Shown: positions 34,901 to 49,900 of the stretch, one piece after another
Layout of the letters: every line of letters starts with the position of its first letter
How positions within the stretch are numbered: position 1 is the first letter of the stretch
Origin: Ipomoea triloba
Lineage: Eukaryota > Streptophyta > Magnoliopsida > Solanales > Convolvulaceae
DNA: 64,000 bases
Assembly: GCF_003576645.1 (NCBI RefSeq)
Contig: NC_044925.1
Span: forward strand, 6,523,106 to 6,587,105
Direction: 5' to 3'
Program-made: the position numbers and the translations under genes
Notes under the pieces: generated by a model
The model's database searches: none
Told to the model about the DNA's origin: nothing
What the model saw: the letters and a program-made list of their open reading frames with translations, nothing else

Positions 34901-37900
34901 AGAATGTGCACAAATGACCTCATGCTAGTTACCTTTGACCTCTACAAATATACATACTTTGCACCTAGCTAACTAGGTCAGGAATGCATACCCAGTTTGC
35001 ATACCCTTATCAGTTTTGAAGTAACATTACTATAAATTTTAGCCAGGCCACAATGGCCACATCAAACTAACAGTCTAACATGATAGGCTGAGTCCATAAC
35101 GTTTTTAAACTGTGATTTCAACATTACCTTAATGCTAAAAAGTGACTAATTAATGTAGGAAATTTGATAATTTTCATGGATTTCTGCAGCCGAATGGTCC
35201 GAATAGAGGGGAAAAAAATTTTAAAAAAAAGCAAAAAGACAGTTACTAAATTTGATACTTTAGCATACCTGGAATAGAAATGAGATCAGGACTTCCAACC
35301 ATTGATCTAAGCCACTGGATTTTACTTTTACCCTCTTTTCCACCACTATAAATACCACGAAATGCAAACAAATTGGTGTGGAAACCTCTTCCCTCAATCT
35401 CTAGCTTATCCATCCTAGGAATACCTGAAATAAGTAGAATTTTGTGTCAGTTTGTAACCACTGTAACTATGACAATCAAGTGAAAAAGAGCCTTCATAAA
35501 AATAAATAAATAAATCTGATATCAAATTGCAGAGAAGCAATATATGACTGTGACTTCAGAAAAAGAACTGAACTCCAAAGCAAGGGGAAAGATTAACCAG
35601 AAGTTCATATCAAGCAAGCAAAAGGTAAAGGCATTCACAATTGATAGAAGGATGCTTACCCCTGCATAACTAGCTACTAACCAATGAACTTTATCTTTAA
35701 ACAAATGATAGATTTCAAGTAATGTTTCATTAATTAAAGGGTAAAAACCTGGCAAAATAGAAGCAGTTTCGGCATATGCTGGTTCACTTGACCTTCCAAA
35801 AACATCAGTCACAATGCATTCACACCTAATAGAATGGCCTATGTCCTCAAACCGAACCTTGTATGAACAAGAATGCTGCGACGGTAAAGGCTCAAAGGAA
35901 TTTTCACTTCCATTTTCAGATGAAATGAACCTGCAGTACCTCATTGTATCAAAAGCTTTTCTCTTTTTAAAAAACTGAAAAAGATATTCTTGTTTAAATG
36001 TTAATAACTGTATTCAACTGTGAAAAAATACATGTTATATTAGCGCTACTTGAAGATCTCACAATCAATAGGAAACCCTTAAAAGATCTTTCTTAATCTA
36101 GTAAATTGTCAAATGCAATATGGTCTATTTAGAACCAATATTAAGCAAGATGAACAATTATTCACACCAAACAAAACAATTCAAGAAAAAAGCAAGTTAA
36201 TAAATATCAAATTTCTCATCAACTCATGAGATTAATATAACACAATTTGGATCCACAAGAACCTAGCAAGAGTATCTTCTTCAGATTTTATTTTATTTTA
36301 TTTTTTTTAAAAATCAGTTTCATACTATTGGTGTTCCTTTAAATACTTCTTTTTTACATATTCAGATTCAGGAAAAATAAAAACAATATTAGATTTAGAA
36401 AAATCATTTGATTCCAAAATAAAAACAATATTAGATTTAGAAAAATCATTTGATTCCAAGCACATGGAGTTATTAGATTTAGAAAAATCATTTGATTCCA
36501 AGCACATGGAGTATAAAGAGCAATACCACTTGTATCTGACATCTTTCTTGTATTTTCCCCAATAAAAAACAAATCAGTTCCATACTATTGGTGTTCCTTT
36601 AAATACTTCTTTTTTACATATTCAGATTCAGGAAAAATAAAAACAATATTAGATTTAGAAAAATCATTTGATTCCAAAATAAAAACAATATTAGATTTAG
36701 AAAAATCATTTGATTCCAAGCACATGGAGTTATTAGATTTAGAAAAATCATTTGATTCCAAGCACATGGAGTCTAAAGAGCAATATACCACTTGTATCTG
36801 ACATCTTTCTTGTATTTTCCCCAAACATGTTGTTGGCTTTCACTTTGTGGGATAACTTCCACTGCAGTCAGTACATCCCCTTCAATATTCTTCCCAGAAA
36901 GAGCTAGTGTCTCAATTCTAGGAATCTCTGCATTGCAAAATGATCATGGGAATTAACACTCTAAATTCCAGAAACAGTGAATATCAAAGTTGTATAAGAT
37001 GCATTGACACCAGAGACCGTTTAGAAAGACATTTCTGGGTTATGGATAACAACAGTGATAGAGAAAGGAAAGACAATTTTAATAGGATGCATTTAAGTCT
37101 AAAATTTTTCTGCATGTTAAGAGTGAAAATTTTGCATGCCCATCAAGAAACAAGAAATACGGTTGCCTGAAATATTTTTGGTTCATGCATTGACTAACCT
37201 AAGAGTTGGTGCTATGATGCATCAGGATTTTCCTTTCAAAGTATGAAGCAGTATTCAAATTTATTGTAGTTTTTAAAACATCGTATTCAATTATTTGTTA
37301 CAACTAGATTGATATAGCATACGTCGCACATCATTACAAAGTAAATTTTCAAACAATTACTGATAAATGAGGTATCCACGGTTTCTTTTGGCCAAAGTAA
37401 TCAGGACAAGCCAACTATCAAAAATCAGTATAACAATCACCACAAACTAGGTACCCAAAGTTACAGACCCAGAATGTTGAGTCCAACAGAAAATGTAGAG
37501 CTTTAACTTCTAGGAGTACTTATACTATATTTTCAAAGAAATACAATGGCCAGAGATGTACCTGGGAGGATCAAATCAGTTGGCTGAGATAACTTAAGTT
37601 CTCCAACAACAGAATCTGATCGGACTGGAGTATATCTGCAAAATGCATCAAATTGTTTTAGAATACAAAAACATGCCATGGCTGATATACCACAGGCTTC
37701 TACCATAACAATTTTCATGTCCCTAATGTTTTAGAATACAAAAACAAATGTAGTTGAATCCATAAAATCATGGCATGGCAAGTTCAAGAAAATTGAACCA
37801 ATGTAAATGTGAAAATTTTAGTACATTAGCTATTAGGAAGTTGGCAGAGAGACTGCAATTTGCATAATCATGAATTCATGGCAGGTAAAAAGGATTTTTG

Positions 37901-40900
37901 GATATAGATTTGGAGCATGAACCACATAGTTTCATGTGAAATGCGTTTAGAGTTCTCAAGGAATATGTATGAATAAAAAACCTCAGATACAAAATCAAAA
38001 GAATAGTAGGACCATGTGACTTAACAGATAAAAAAGCAAAAGGTCCAATTCTTTGACAATAATGTAGCCAGAATAATAAGATACACACACACATGGACAC
38101 AACCTTCTTGTCACTATATTTCAGTGTTCTTTTTTTTAATTCCAGAAAATATTAGACCTTAAAGTAACTCTGATTATGCATGCACTAGAGGTGTTGGCCC
38201 ACCCCACAGACATCATCTTTTAGCAACTCCTACAGCACTTAGCATAACGCTAAACTGTCTTAGTATCTTCTAACAAACATTTGAGAGGAAGAAAAGATGG
38301 CCAGATTGGTTACCCAAATAACAGACGAGAATTGTAGTCTTCATCAGTGACTTCATATGTTTTAGAATTTGCTCCATCAATGAGAGTAATTGTTCCGTCA
38401 TTAGTTTCCCTATACCAACTGTATAAGCTCAATCCTTCATAACCACCAAAATATTCGCCTTCCCCAAGGTAAGTACTTGATGATAACTCCTTTATATGAA
38501 CATTGGAAACTACAGGAGAAGCTGTAAAGCATTCCATTTGAACATTTTATCAGAACTTTGAGATAAATTAGAAGTCAAAAAGAAAACGTATTTCATATCA
38601 AGGATAACACATAAAAAGAAAAAGATTAAACAACTTTTTCAGTGAATTCTTGAGCCAAGAGAAAAAGAAATTCCTTACAAAAATTTGAAAAAGCGAGTGA
38701 AATTAAGGGGTTTTAAGACCCATCTATCAAAATCATGGTACCTCAAGTGGACGATATAGAGCTTATCACACAAAATCACGTTACTAGACAATGCAAGAAG
38801 AAATATAAAGAAAAAAGAACACCTTAAAGGGAAATGAATGAGGATTCTACCTGCAGATACAGGAAATTCGCAAATTGAAACCAATGCCTTTCCGGATTTC
38901 CCATCAGCACGAGTTGGCAGCCAATGTAAAGCCAAATATGCTCCAACATCTTCCAGAGAAGGAGTATATGTTCTGGCACAGAAATTAGATATATGAGAAT
39001 TACCATAGTAGACTTATCAATATAACAAGTCATACTGAATATTTGACTATTTGACTAATTTAACTTTTAAACTAACTTACAACGTCCTGTCACATATATG
39101 AGCATCAACTTGACTGTTTACTGCATCTAGCAGCATGGATCCATGGATCTTATCATTTGCTCTGAACCATATATATTCCCCAATACCTTCCTGTCCTCCA
39201 AAGTATCTCTTTTCAGGAATAGCCTCCTTGCCCTCACAACATTCAGGAATTGTTAACTCAACCCCCATTGGGTCCCCTATATCAAGGAAAGTTGGTTTAA
39301 TAAAGATTGAATAAAATTATCACATAATAAGAACACAATATGGAAATAAAAACAAAGTGTGATGATTTCCGTAATAATTCTGCACTGAAGGGCAAACGGT
39401 TTATTGCCTTTATGCTGAGGTGAGGAATTAATTTTTTGATGTCCAAATGTGTAAATCAAATATGGAAAGGATACCCTAAATCTGTTAAGCAGAAGAAAGA
39501 AACAGCATGCATAAGATTTTGCCAAAAATCAAATAACCTCTTTCTTGTTGGTTGGAAAGCTATGGTCCTGCACATTATTCAAGCCTAACTTGATATTTCA
39601 TGATAGCTAAAACTAGTTCTTTTCTTCTTTAAGTTAATTATAACGAATAATACGGTCATATCCGCTTCCCAGTAAACAGTTATTTGCTTCAGAAAGCATA
39701 TGATTTACCACCAAATGAAAGAAATCTGTCTTTACAAGATGCATAGTGTTAAGAGTCTCACATTGATAAAATAAGAGAGAACATATGGGTTTATAAGGTC
39801 ATGGGTTAGACTAGCTAATTGGTTGGATTCAGCCTTTTAGTGTGGTTTGGCACATGTGCATTATAGCCCAATTGAGTGACCCTAGCGCAATCTTAGTTTA
39901 TAAGACATAGATATGCACATTAAAGAATCCAATTACCATGCACAATTGGTCCAGACAGAATAGTATATGAAAAGAGAATTGTGTGCATCAACAAAAAAGC
40001 TCACCAGGCTCTACTGGTCCAGACAGAAGACTCTTGGGGCTTCCTTTTAATCCATCTTTTCTTACAGGAATGTAAATAAGTTCTATGCATTCTCCAACGT
40101 CATCAAGAGTTAACTGCAGAAACTCTGCCAACAAAATAAAATCACATCAAATAATTGCAGCCTGGGAAGATCAAAGGTTTTTCTATATTTGAAGTTAAGA
40201 AAAACTTGCCACTAGAACTAATTTTGTCTTTGACACCACCAGTCTTCACTCTAAACCATTCACACGAACAATCTCCCATCTCCCTGTATAATAAACAACT
40301 AAGTAAAAGATGATACTAGAGTAAATATAGAAACTGAAATTTATATATTAGATAAGCCATTAGTAGTTCAACCCTCCACTATAAGAAGCAATGAAGCCAA
40401 CACGCTCCCCTTCAACCAAAGATCCAACAAATTCAAGTGAGTGGCATGTTGGTGGCCCTGCAATAAGAGGTTACACACATTTTTATTTATTTCAAGTTTT
40501 ATAATGTCATAAACCATGTCCAATATGTCTACTACAATACATGAACGACAAATGAAATGTGGCTTTGAGCACTTCATTAACACCAAGTAAAAAGGTGAAG
40601 ACAATAGAACATGGCAGAATACAATCTAATAGGCAAGAGGATCTGCAAACCTAATTAACATTTAACAGTACAAGGTAAAACAATACAATTATAGCACACT
40701 TGAGAAAATAATAGAAGAATTACTTGCCTTTACCTTTAGCTGGTAAGATAGGAAAAGAACAGAAGTACATCTGAAGTTAAAGTACAGTTCAAAAATGACA
40801 ACGAATCATTTGCCTATACCTGGAATGATAGGTCCAACTTGTTCCGATAGAACAATAGGACCACGGGCCCAATCACAACGGACGGGTTCACAAGACACAG

Positions 40901-43900
40901 ATATGAAATAGCCAACATCATCAATTGAAAGTGAGTATGATGAAGTTGTAGCACCATAGATTTCAACACGTGTGCTGTCAGAAGTAATCTACACAAATCA
41001 TTTCTACCAGTAAGTCAGTGTCACAATTAATTCGAGAAAACACACAAAACAAATCTACCAAGAAAACATGTAAGACAAATCTACTATGCTCGCTTATTTC
41101 TTTAAAGCTGACAAGAATATGTTCCATAACCCCAAAACTAATATAATCTTCTTTAAAAAATAAAAAAAATAAAAAAACAAAACCAAAATAACCTTAGTTA
41201 CTAAAAGTTCAACATCATGTGTTGCCATTTACTTGAATGTGCAAGAAAAAGGTCTAAACAGATTATGATTATTCTGTGATAAATTTGCATACCCGGAACC
41301 AGCGGTAGACAGAATCTCCCTCTTCACCACCCCAATATTTTTTTTCAACATTTAATGTAACTCCTTCAACAGCAGTTCCTACTATTTGTAAGGAAAGCAA
41401 TCTTGGGGTTCCTGGAAAATCAGATTCACATAATGAAGCCAGAATATACACAAAATTTCTCATGAGTGACATCATATATTAGTAAGATTCCCGAGGCACA
41501 AACAAATTAAGTCTAAATTTAAAGCTGCTAAGGAAGAAATTTCTCATAGCACATGCCCAGTAATATGGTTTTCACAAATGAAGGATCACAGTTTAAATGG
41601 TTGGAATTTCTGCTTTTGCATCTAAAAACAAACGTATTGTAATAATATTTTATCAGCTCATAAGACTTGAAGGATACTTAGTAACATATAAGAATATAGA
41701 ACCCTTGTTTTATCCACCTTTTGGGCTTTTCACATCACCAAATAATCTAGACTTTCAAAAAAGAAACATTTTATTCCCTTCGAATATAATTATTCCTTTT
41801 CTTTTGATAAGTTGTTTAAAAATGTTTAATCCAGCCTCAACTACATATTTCAAATCAAAATCTATCATTTTAATCTACCTCTGTTATAAATACTCACATA
41901 TATCATTTCATTTACAGTGCCTCAAATGAACGTTCAGGTGCTTGAAAGGGTATGAAATATTTTCTTCCCTTGAAAAAAAATTATTCATTATCTTTTGATA
42001 GGTAACTAAAAAATGTGTATGACTCTATTCCAGTCTCAACTGCATATTCAAAATCAAAATCTATTGTTGTGCCGTGGCTTGGATGAATGTCATGGTGCTT
42101 AAAAGGTACTCTAAAGATGAAATGTCAAGGAGTTAGTACCAGAAGACAATTAACTGTATGAAAGTTTGGTGCTAAAAAGGAAGCTTTTTGAGGAAAAAAA
42201 AGGTTATATAGGTAATCAGTACCCCATCTTGGTTTAAATAGCCTAGTTTGATGCATGAAGTTAAAGAGTTCAAACTTCAAATAAAATATTGTCCGGGGGT
42301 TTCGTCCGGCTTTTTGCTTAAAATAGTATAGGAAGAACTAAGAAGTGAAAATAAAATGTAAAATGCCACACATCAACACACATAATTATCTTAAAGATGT
42401 AAATTCTATTGCACTAAAAGACATGATAAAATTACCTGGGCGCACGGGCTCCTGACCCTTGCAAACTTTTGACTCACCAATTGTTCCATCATCTCGCACT
42501 GGAGTGCACTTAAATGATACAAATTTGCCAATGGCATCCTTTGTTAAGCAATATTGAAGAAGGCCTGAAGCTTCTGATATTACAGCACCAGGTTCATTTT
42601 CAGCCTAGAAAATTAAGGAACATAATATGCTTTGATCACTTAAGGTAGAAAAACAGGAGAAAGAGAAAGCCCTTAATTCAATTAAAATATGCTTTGATCA
42701 CTTGTGAAATATTAAATTAGTCAACTATGAAAGTTGGCCATGTGAATAAATGTATTAGGTTTAACTTCAGAAGATGAGATGTTTCAAGAATTTATTAAGC
42801 TCTTCACATTATAATTTGCTTCTTAGATATAGCTTGCCTATAATAAGAGAACCATGTACCTCAACTACCCAACAAAAAAAACGATATACCTCATGAAGAT
42901 ACCAATTGTAAACACTTTTTCCTTCATGACCACCAATATAACCATATGATGCAGTGAGGATTCCACCCTCGATGCAATCACCAGTGAGCGATAAAAAGTT
43001 CAGACTGGGTGGAAGGGCTGCAATGTGTTCAAACTCATTTTAGCAATCTTTCAACATTACGATCAAATTTGTAATATCTGAGTGAATTACAATTAAGTCC
43101 AAAAGATCATATTTGTGAACCAGTGGAGCCATGCAAAGAAGAAGAATGGAGATATGAATTAAAAAAGAATTGACATGCCAGAAAGATGAAGCCATGAGGA
43201 TTATTGTTTGTTTAACAATCAGAGAATCAAATCAAACAGAAATGTAGCATCCCCAAACATTAAAATTTCAAATTAATTACTTCCATTTATCTAAGGATCA
43301 AGGTTGCAAACATCGCTAGGCGCCTCCCAGGCGCCCGATTTTTATTTATTTATTTATTTTTTATTTTTATAGTTATTTTTAATTTTTTTAAAAAAAATTT
43401 TAAAAATATTTTAAGTGTTAATAATTGTATAGTGTTTATTAATAAGTTAATACTTAATAGTTATTACTTATTAAGTTATTATTTATTAATTAATAATTAT
43501 TAGTATATTACCTATTAGATTAATTTAGTTATTACTTATTACTTGTTATTTTATTAAGTTATTAATTAATAATTACTTATTAGACAAGCTGAGTATTAGT
43601 TAATAACTTAATACATTATAACATATTAACATTAATAGGTTAAATATTTAAGATTTAAAATTTAAAAAAAAAAATTTAAAAAAAAAAAAAAAGGAGCCTA
43701 GGCACCCGGCCGCAGAGGAGGCCGATTCCGGCCTTCCTCGACGCGGCTGAGCCCGGCCTAGCACCTAGGCGCCGATTGGCGCGATTTTTGCAACATTGCT
43801 AAGGATGCAACATTAGAATTTAGACAAGATTGACCATCATGGTTTTGCAATTATCTTTATGGGCATCTCTTAATCACTTATTTATGAAAGTTGATCACAA

Positions 43901-46900
43901 CGCAATGATGCCCCAATAAATCAATTCTTTAAAAAATATATATATTATTCTATAAAGAAATTCCGGACTCAAGTAGCCCTATAATAATATCATGTAATTC
44001 AATACTTTTGAATAGAATACATAACAAACATACAATTAAAAATTTAATTCATTAAAAAAAAAAAAGCACTATAACAAAGGGACATAGTAAAACAGCAGGA
44101 CTTCAGTAGATGTTTCTCATCAATTATTGGCTAGTTGTGCTACTTTTAGTCCGGAATAATTTTTAAGAAATCAGCCACAGGTTTACTAGATTTGCAAATC
44201 CAAACTTCTTAGAGACCCAAACTGGAAGAGCATACACGAAATTCAGTGGAAATAAATAAAACTATTGTACGGGATGAATGCTAAATAAGTATAAATCCAA
44301 AAGAGGAAAAACTAAAACAAAAACTAAAACAAAAAAAAAAATCAGTTGAATATACTTACTTTCAATTTTTCTTTCTGATATAATATAAGATGGTTCACCA
44401 GCATCACCATCTGGGGTCATTGGACTAAATTTTGCAACAAGGAAGTAACCAACAGCTCCTAAGGGTATGCGGAAAGCCTAAAAGAAAGACAACATTTCTC
44501 AGGACTCCAGGAAAGGAGATGAAATTTAGACATTAGAGATAAATATTCTCACCTTTGCAATTTTGGATGCACTCAATGATTCAAGATCATTCTCACCCTC
44601 AAATGATGATGAACAAGTTTTGAACCACTGAACTCTACTTGATCCCTCAGTTCCTCCCGTAACAATACCAGTTACAGTAATTTTGCTGCCCTCCTTCAGT
44701 TCTCCAATTATCTTTAGATTTGTTACTTTAGGTGGAGCTGTCACAAGGGATTAAACAGAAAGAATTAAATATTAACAATTAAGATCTCATCTATACCTAT
44801 TTCCCATAAAGTTCAAATTTTCTGATTGAAACTTTTTGCAAATCAAAATAGTGTGGCTTTCTATTAAAGCAATGTACAGAAACTAAAAGAAAAACAGACC
44901 TTTCTTAATTATCTGAGACACAATTGACATAGATTTCCCCTCCTGCCCTGCAAAAGATAAAATGAAGAAGCAACCAATCAACCTTCTGCCAATTAAATTA
45001 GCAACTACACAAAGAAAGAAGCAATATATTGACAGTTAAGCATATTAATGTGATCTGCTTGCCTTCAAAGTTAACAGGTACATATACAAAAGCTAAGCGG
45101 CGCCCAACATCCTCCTTCATCAGTGTATATTCATTAGTACCAGTTGATACTGAGACAAATTCCCTGTTCCCCAAAAACAAAAGAATACACAAAATGTTAG
45201 AAGAGTGCATAGCATTTTCAAGTGGATAAGTCTCAATTTTATTCTATATCAAGAACTCAGGAAGTGGATTTCATGCTCAACCTAATCTGCAGGAATGGCA
45301 AAATCAATTTTGATGAAACTAGTAAGCTTCAAAAGGAGCCAGAAAGTTTCCTTGATTATATTTATGTAAATTTAAAAACCATTAATCCAGACTATTAATC
45401 AAAAAGGTCTTTTGAAAGGCTGTACATTAAATTCATAAATAATTTTCATGGATTACATAGCGGTAATCTTGAACTGGTGTTCAGTCCCATTTTCTAACTG
45501 GCATAATAAATATAATACACACACACACCACATAATTAAATTCCAACTTTTGTTGGAAAAATATCATAGAATATGAGTAGTAGACATAAACAATATGATA
45601 TAATTAGTCTTGAGCGTAGGCCGAGTTCAGCCCCTCCTCGATTCAAGGCATGGCGTTGCGGCTTACCATGGAGGGATGCGGTTAAATGGTTAATGTCTAC
45701 CTACTTATCACCAATTGGTTTTAAGTAGGATATTAGCAACCAGATAGCCATAGAACTCTGTGGTTAAGCGTGCTTGACTTACAGAAGTCACAGGATGGGT
45801 GAACCCCTGGGAAGCATAGTGCAGTGCAGAGATCCAACAATTGGTATCAGAGTCGAGGTTAGAGTTCGAATCGATGGCGAGGCGAAAACAAAAACCAGTC
45901 CCAGATCGGATGTGGGCATAGGTCAGGCCAAGTCTAGTCCCAGGAGGGGATGATAGCTAGGTCCAGTCCCAGATGGGATGTGGGCGTAGGTCAAGCCAAG
46001 TCGAGTCCCAGGTGGGCATAGGTCAAGCCAAGTCCAACCCCAAGAGGGGATGATGTGCGCGTAAGTTAAGGACCAAGTCAAGCATGCTGCGCAGCTGGGC
46101 TTGTGTTCAAAGGTTGCGGCAGGTGCTGGGAGGGGGATTGTTGGGTGTTGGCCGAGTTCAACCCTTGCTAGATTCAAGACGTGGCATTGTGACTTACCAT
46201 GGAGTGATGTGGTTAAATGGTTAATGTTTACCTACTTATCACTAATTGGTTTTAAGTAGGATATGACAACCAGATAGCCAAAAAACTCTGTGGTTAAGCA
46301 TGTTTGACTTACAGAAGTCACAAGATGGGTGACCCCAGACTAAAACAACAATCTATCAGCAAACATCACTAAGAAGTTTCAATATTATGCACAAAGAAGG
46401 GATGTAAGATATAACACAGAGCACTCAAGAACATCAACTTCTATACTCGGGGTTCATTAAGTTAATATATATATATATATATATACAAAATGAAGAGTTT
46501 CAATTTTATGCACAAAGAAGCACTTTAGGATGTAAGATATAACACAGAGCACTCAAGAACATCAACTTCTATACTCAGGGGTACTCCATAACTATTCAGT
46601 AAGACACAAATAGACACTGCTAATGATAAAATAAAATCAGAATTGACAAATTATTCTATTACTTTCTAGGAAGTTACAAAGAGCACATTCCACTTTTAGT
46701 CCTCGACTATTGTGGCATTGCCATATTTAGTCATATTCTTTTTATTTTGCCTCATTACATCCTTGACTGTTATTTGTTTGCCACAATTAGTTCTCCGTTT
46801 AAATTTTTGTCATTTTACCGTTTAATAAATAAGGCTAACATGTAATTTTATTCATTCAAACCTCTTGCCTCAACATGTAATTTCTCTCCCTCTTTTAAAC

Positions 46901-49900
46901 TCTTTTAGGTTGTGTTTGGAAACCCGGGAAATGATATCATTTTCCGGGTTTCCACTATTTGGCAAGTGGGGAAAATTTAAGTCAACCAAAAATGAACCAA
47001 ACACACCAAGACAGTTTTCTGGATTACAACCAAATACTGAAAATGAAATTGTTTTCTAGAAAATGACTCATTTTCTAGAAAACATTTTCCAAAAGATATT
47101 TTCCGGGTTTCCAAACACACCCTTAATTGAATCAACGTTGTTAAGGCAGACTTTCAAGGCGAGGCGCCACCCGACCGCCTAGGCACCTAGGCGATGAGGA
47201 AAAAAGTGAAATTTTCTCAAATTACAAAACATCCTTGAAAATAGAAATTATTTTCTTAGAGTGTGTCACAATCAGCATTAAATATCTAAGGTAGAATTGG
47301 TAAATCAACATCTCAACAGACTAGCACTGCTTCTAACTCGAAGTTGGTAATCAGAGAGAGGAGCAGGAGCACAGACCTTTCTACAACCAATTTTCCTAGA
47401 CAAAAAAAGGAACTTCATAGTGCTTCTATGCAAGCAGCAGAAGATATCAATTGTCTTTATAACTATGAATTTTCACATTTTCAGTAAAAGTTGTGAATTG
47501 CCTTTCCTAGGAAAATACACTCGGAAGAAAGGAAGAAGCTCCATAATGGAAAATAGAAAAGGGCAACCCTGGCAGGTATCTTCTTCCTCATTAGATCAAT
47601 ATGGAGGAAGAATGATGAAACAAACCTCTATATATGCTGAGAACCTTCCAAGGAAAATGAATTTTTCAACATGTTTGGTGTACAGTGCTTACCAACTACT
47701 TTGTAGTAGAATAATCATTGGACTAATAATTATAATACAAAAGTAAAGAGTACTAACCCAGTGTCCTTGTCTTCACGCAACCACTCAAATTTGCTGGGAC
47801 CTTCTCTCCCACCAAAATATTTTCCAACTCCCTTGATGATATTACCTTCAATGGCATCTCCAATAAATTGTAGATCATTAACAGATGGAGGAGCTGCCAA
47901 AAGGGAAAAAGCCTATTGGTTCAATAGTCACTTTTCTGACAACCAAAATATAGTAACCAGCATAATTCCATAAGAATAAAAATTAAAATGGAAACACAGA
48001 AGCAAGAGTGATATGCACTGTGGTTGGTGATGAATTATTGAAACATATTAGTCATGATTCAATATGTTTGTCATAACTTGAGGCATTACATGTTACAAGA
48101 TGTACCTTGCCTAATTTCCACAGGTAAGACTACTTGGGTAGCATCCACTACCTGGAGAAGTTTATTTTAACTAGTTCCTTCTATATGCTAACCAGCTGAA
48201 AGAGAACAAAGTAACAAACAAGGTGCGACCAGCTTATCGTTCACTCATGTAAAACAGGCATAAAATGTAGAAACATAATACGTTTTATGCTTCGCAGTGG
48301 TCACTTAATTGTCCTTTCATAAATTTTGCATATGAATTTCATTTGATTCCAAAAAACACAACTAAATACTGGAAAAGTTTTTTCTGGTAAAAAGTTGTTC
48401 GCTTTACCCAACGTTTTTTATACGAAGTAAATAAGACCATAAAAAATTCTTTAAATAGGATGTATTATTTTTATTTTAGATATTAGAAGTCAGTCCTAAT
48501 TAACTATGGCAGATAATCAGCAGCTCAACTTTCAGGCGAGCAACCTAACATGTTGAATTGGGAATTATCTCACATGAGAAAGAAAACCCCACAAACAGGA
48601 CATCTCAGCTTCACCTCATACCTGCTTTAATATAATCAGTTATTGCATATTGGGGCTCCCCTTTGGCACCTTCTTCAGTAACAGGGGTATACATAAAGAC
48701 CAAACACGAATCAATGTCATCAAGATTCAATTGGTATTCATCACCCTCAGCGCCAACAATAACCACAGGGTTGCTATTCCATTTTTTTCTTAGCCAACTG
48801 AAAATCAAGAAAAGCATGCCTTTAATTTAGTGGTTATAAAGTGTTCCATTGGGAAATATTGAATCCAAGATGCCATAGGCAGATATATAGCATGGTCTCA
48901 CTTTGAAACACTTCTCCCAGGTGTACCACCACACCAGGCAACTTCGGCATAACCCTTGATTATGCTTCCCTCAACCAGATCACCACGTACTTCAATCCTT
49001 AGTACTTTTGGGCATCCAGTTCCTTTACAATAGACAAAAGAGCATTAATCACTAACTTGACGAAATAGAAAAATCCCACAGGCTGTGCAACAATTATATC
49101 TCAACAAGTGTGTCATAGCTTTTCTTTCATGATCTACTTTCCTAAAGTGCCTGCCTCATGGATGGATCGGGGGACAAAAACCATCAAAAGAGCATACCAC
49201 GTGATACAGGAGATGATATTGCGAAAATGGTGGGATATTCTGTTTCTCCCAGGATAGGAGTACATTCCACCTTCAAAATTCTGCCAATGTCTTCATGCTT
49301 TGGCCAATAGAACTGAATATCATGGAGTTAATAAAATATGGCATTTCAAAATGATGAGTAAAGAGTGACAACCACTTAAAAAACAGTGAAAAGACATTAC
49401 CTCTCCTGTTGCAGTGGGAATTGCTACGAAGTTGGACGGAGTTCTCTCTCCTATATACCATTGGTATTTCAAGACTACTTCTGAATCACTATCATCAGTA
49501 TTGTCTTTAGAGAAGTTAAAGTGGCAGTAGCAAGCATCTTCTTCAAATGGGGGGTCTATAAAGGCTTCTTTGAGTAAGTATCCTGGCGGAAGTTGTTCCT
49601 TCCATTGCTCAAGCAAAAACTGAAATGTTGAATCTGAAGAGACAAAATGCTATTTAAAGACAGTAGAAGTAAAGGCACAGATACCAAGAGCAAGAAACTC
49701 TCTTGCAGCTTATGGTTTCACATTTCTAAACAGTATATAAACACACAGATCTAGATATCAGTCATCAAAACTCATATGATACTACATAGACGCACACTTC
49801 CAAAGTGCCAATTAAAGAATGGGTAGTACAAACTCAGTATATTTTAATTCTGATCTCAAGAAAATATTTGAAGATTCAGCAAATATTATGAAAAAAATAC

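Noticed and set aside
45754..45820. Possible 5S rRNA gene
   Set aside because: The similarity covers only part of 5S, is repeated in the second LTR, and sits inside a TRIM with primer site; it is an LTR part.
49320..49616. Separate 98-codon gene on the minus strand
   Set aside because: It is AIR9 exon 49633-49401 read on into the next intron.
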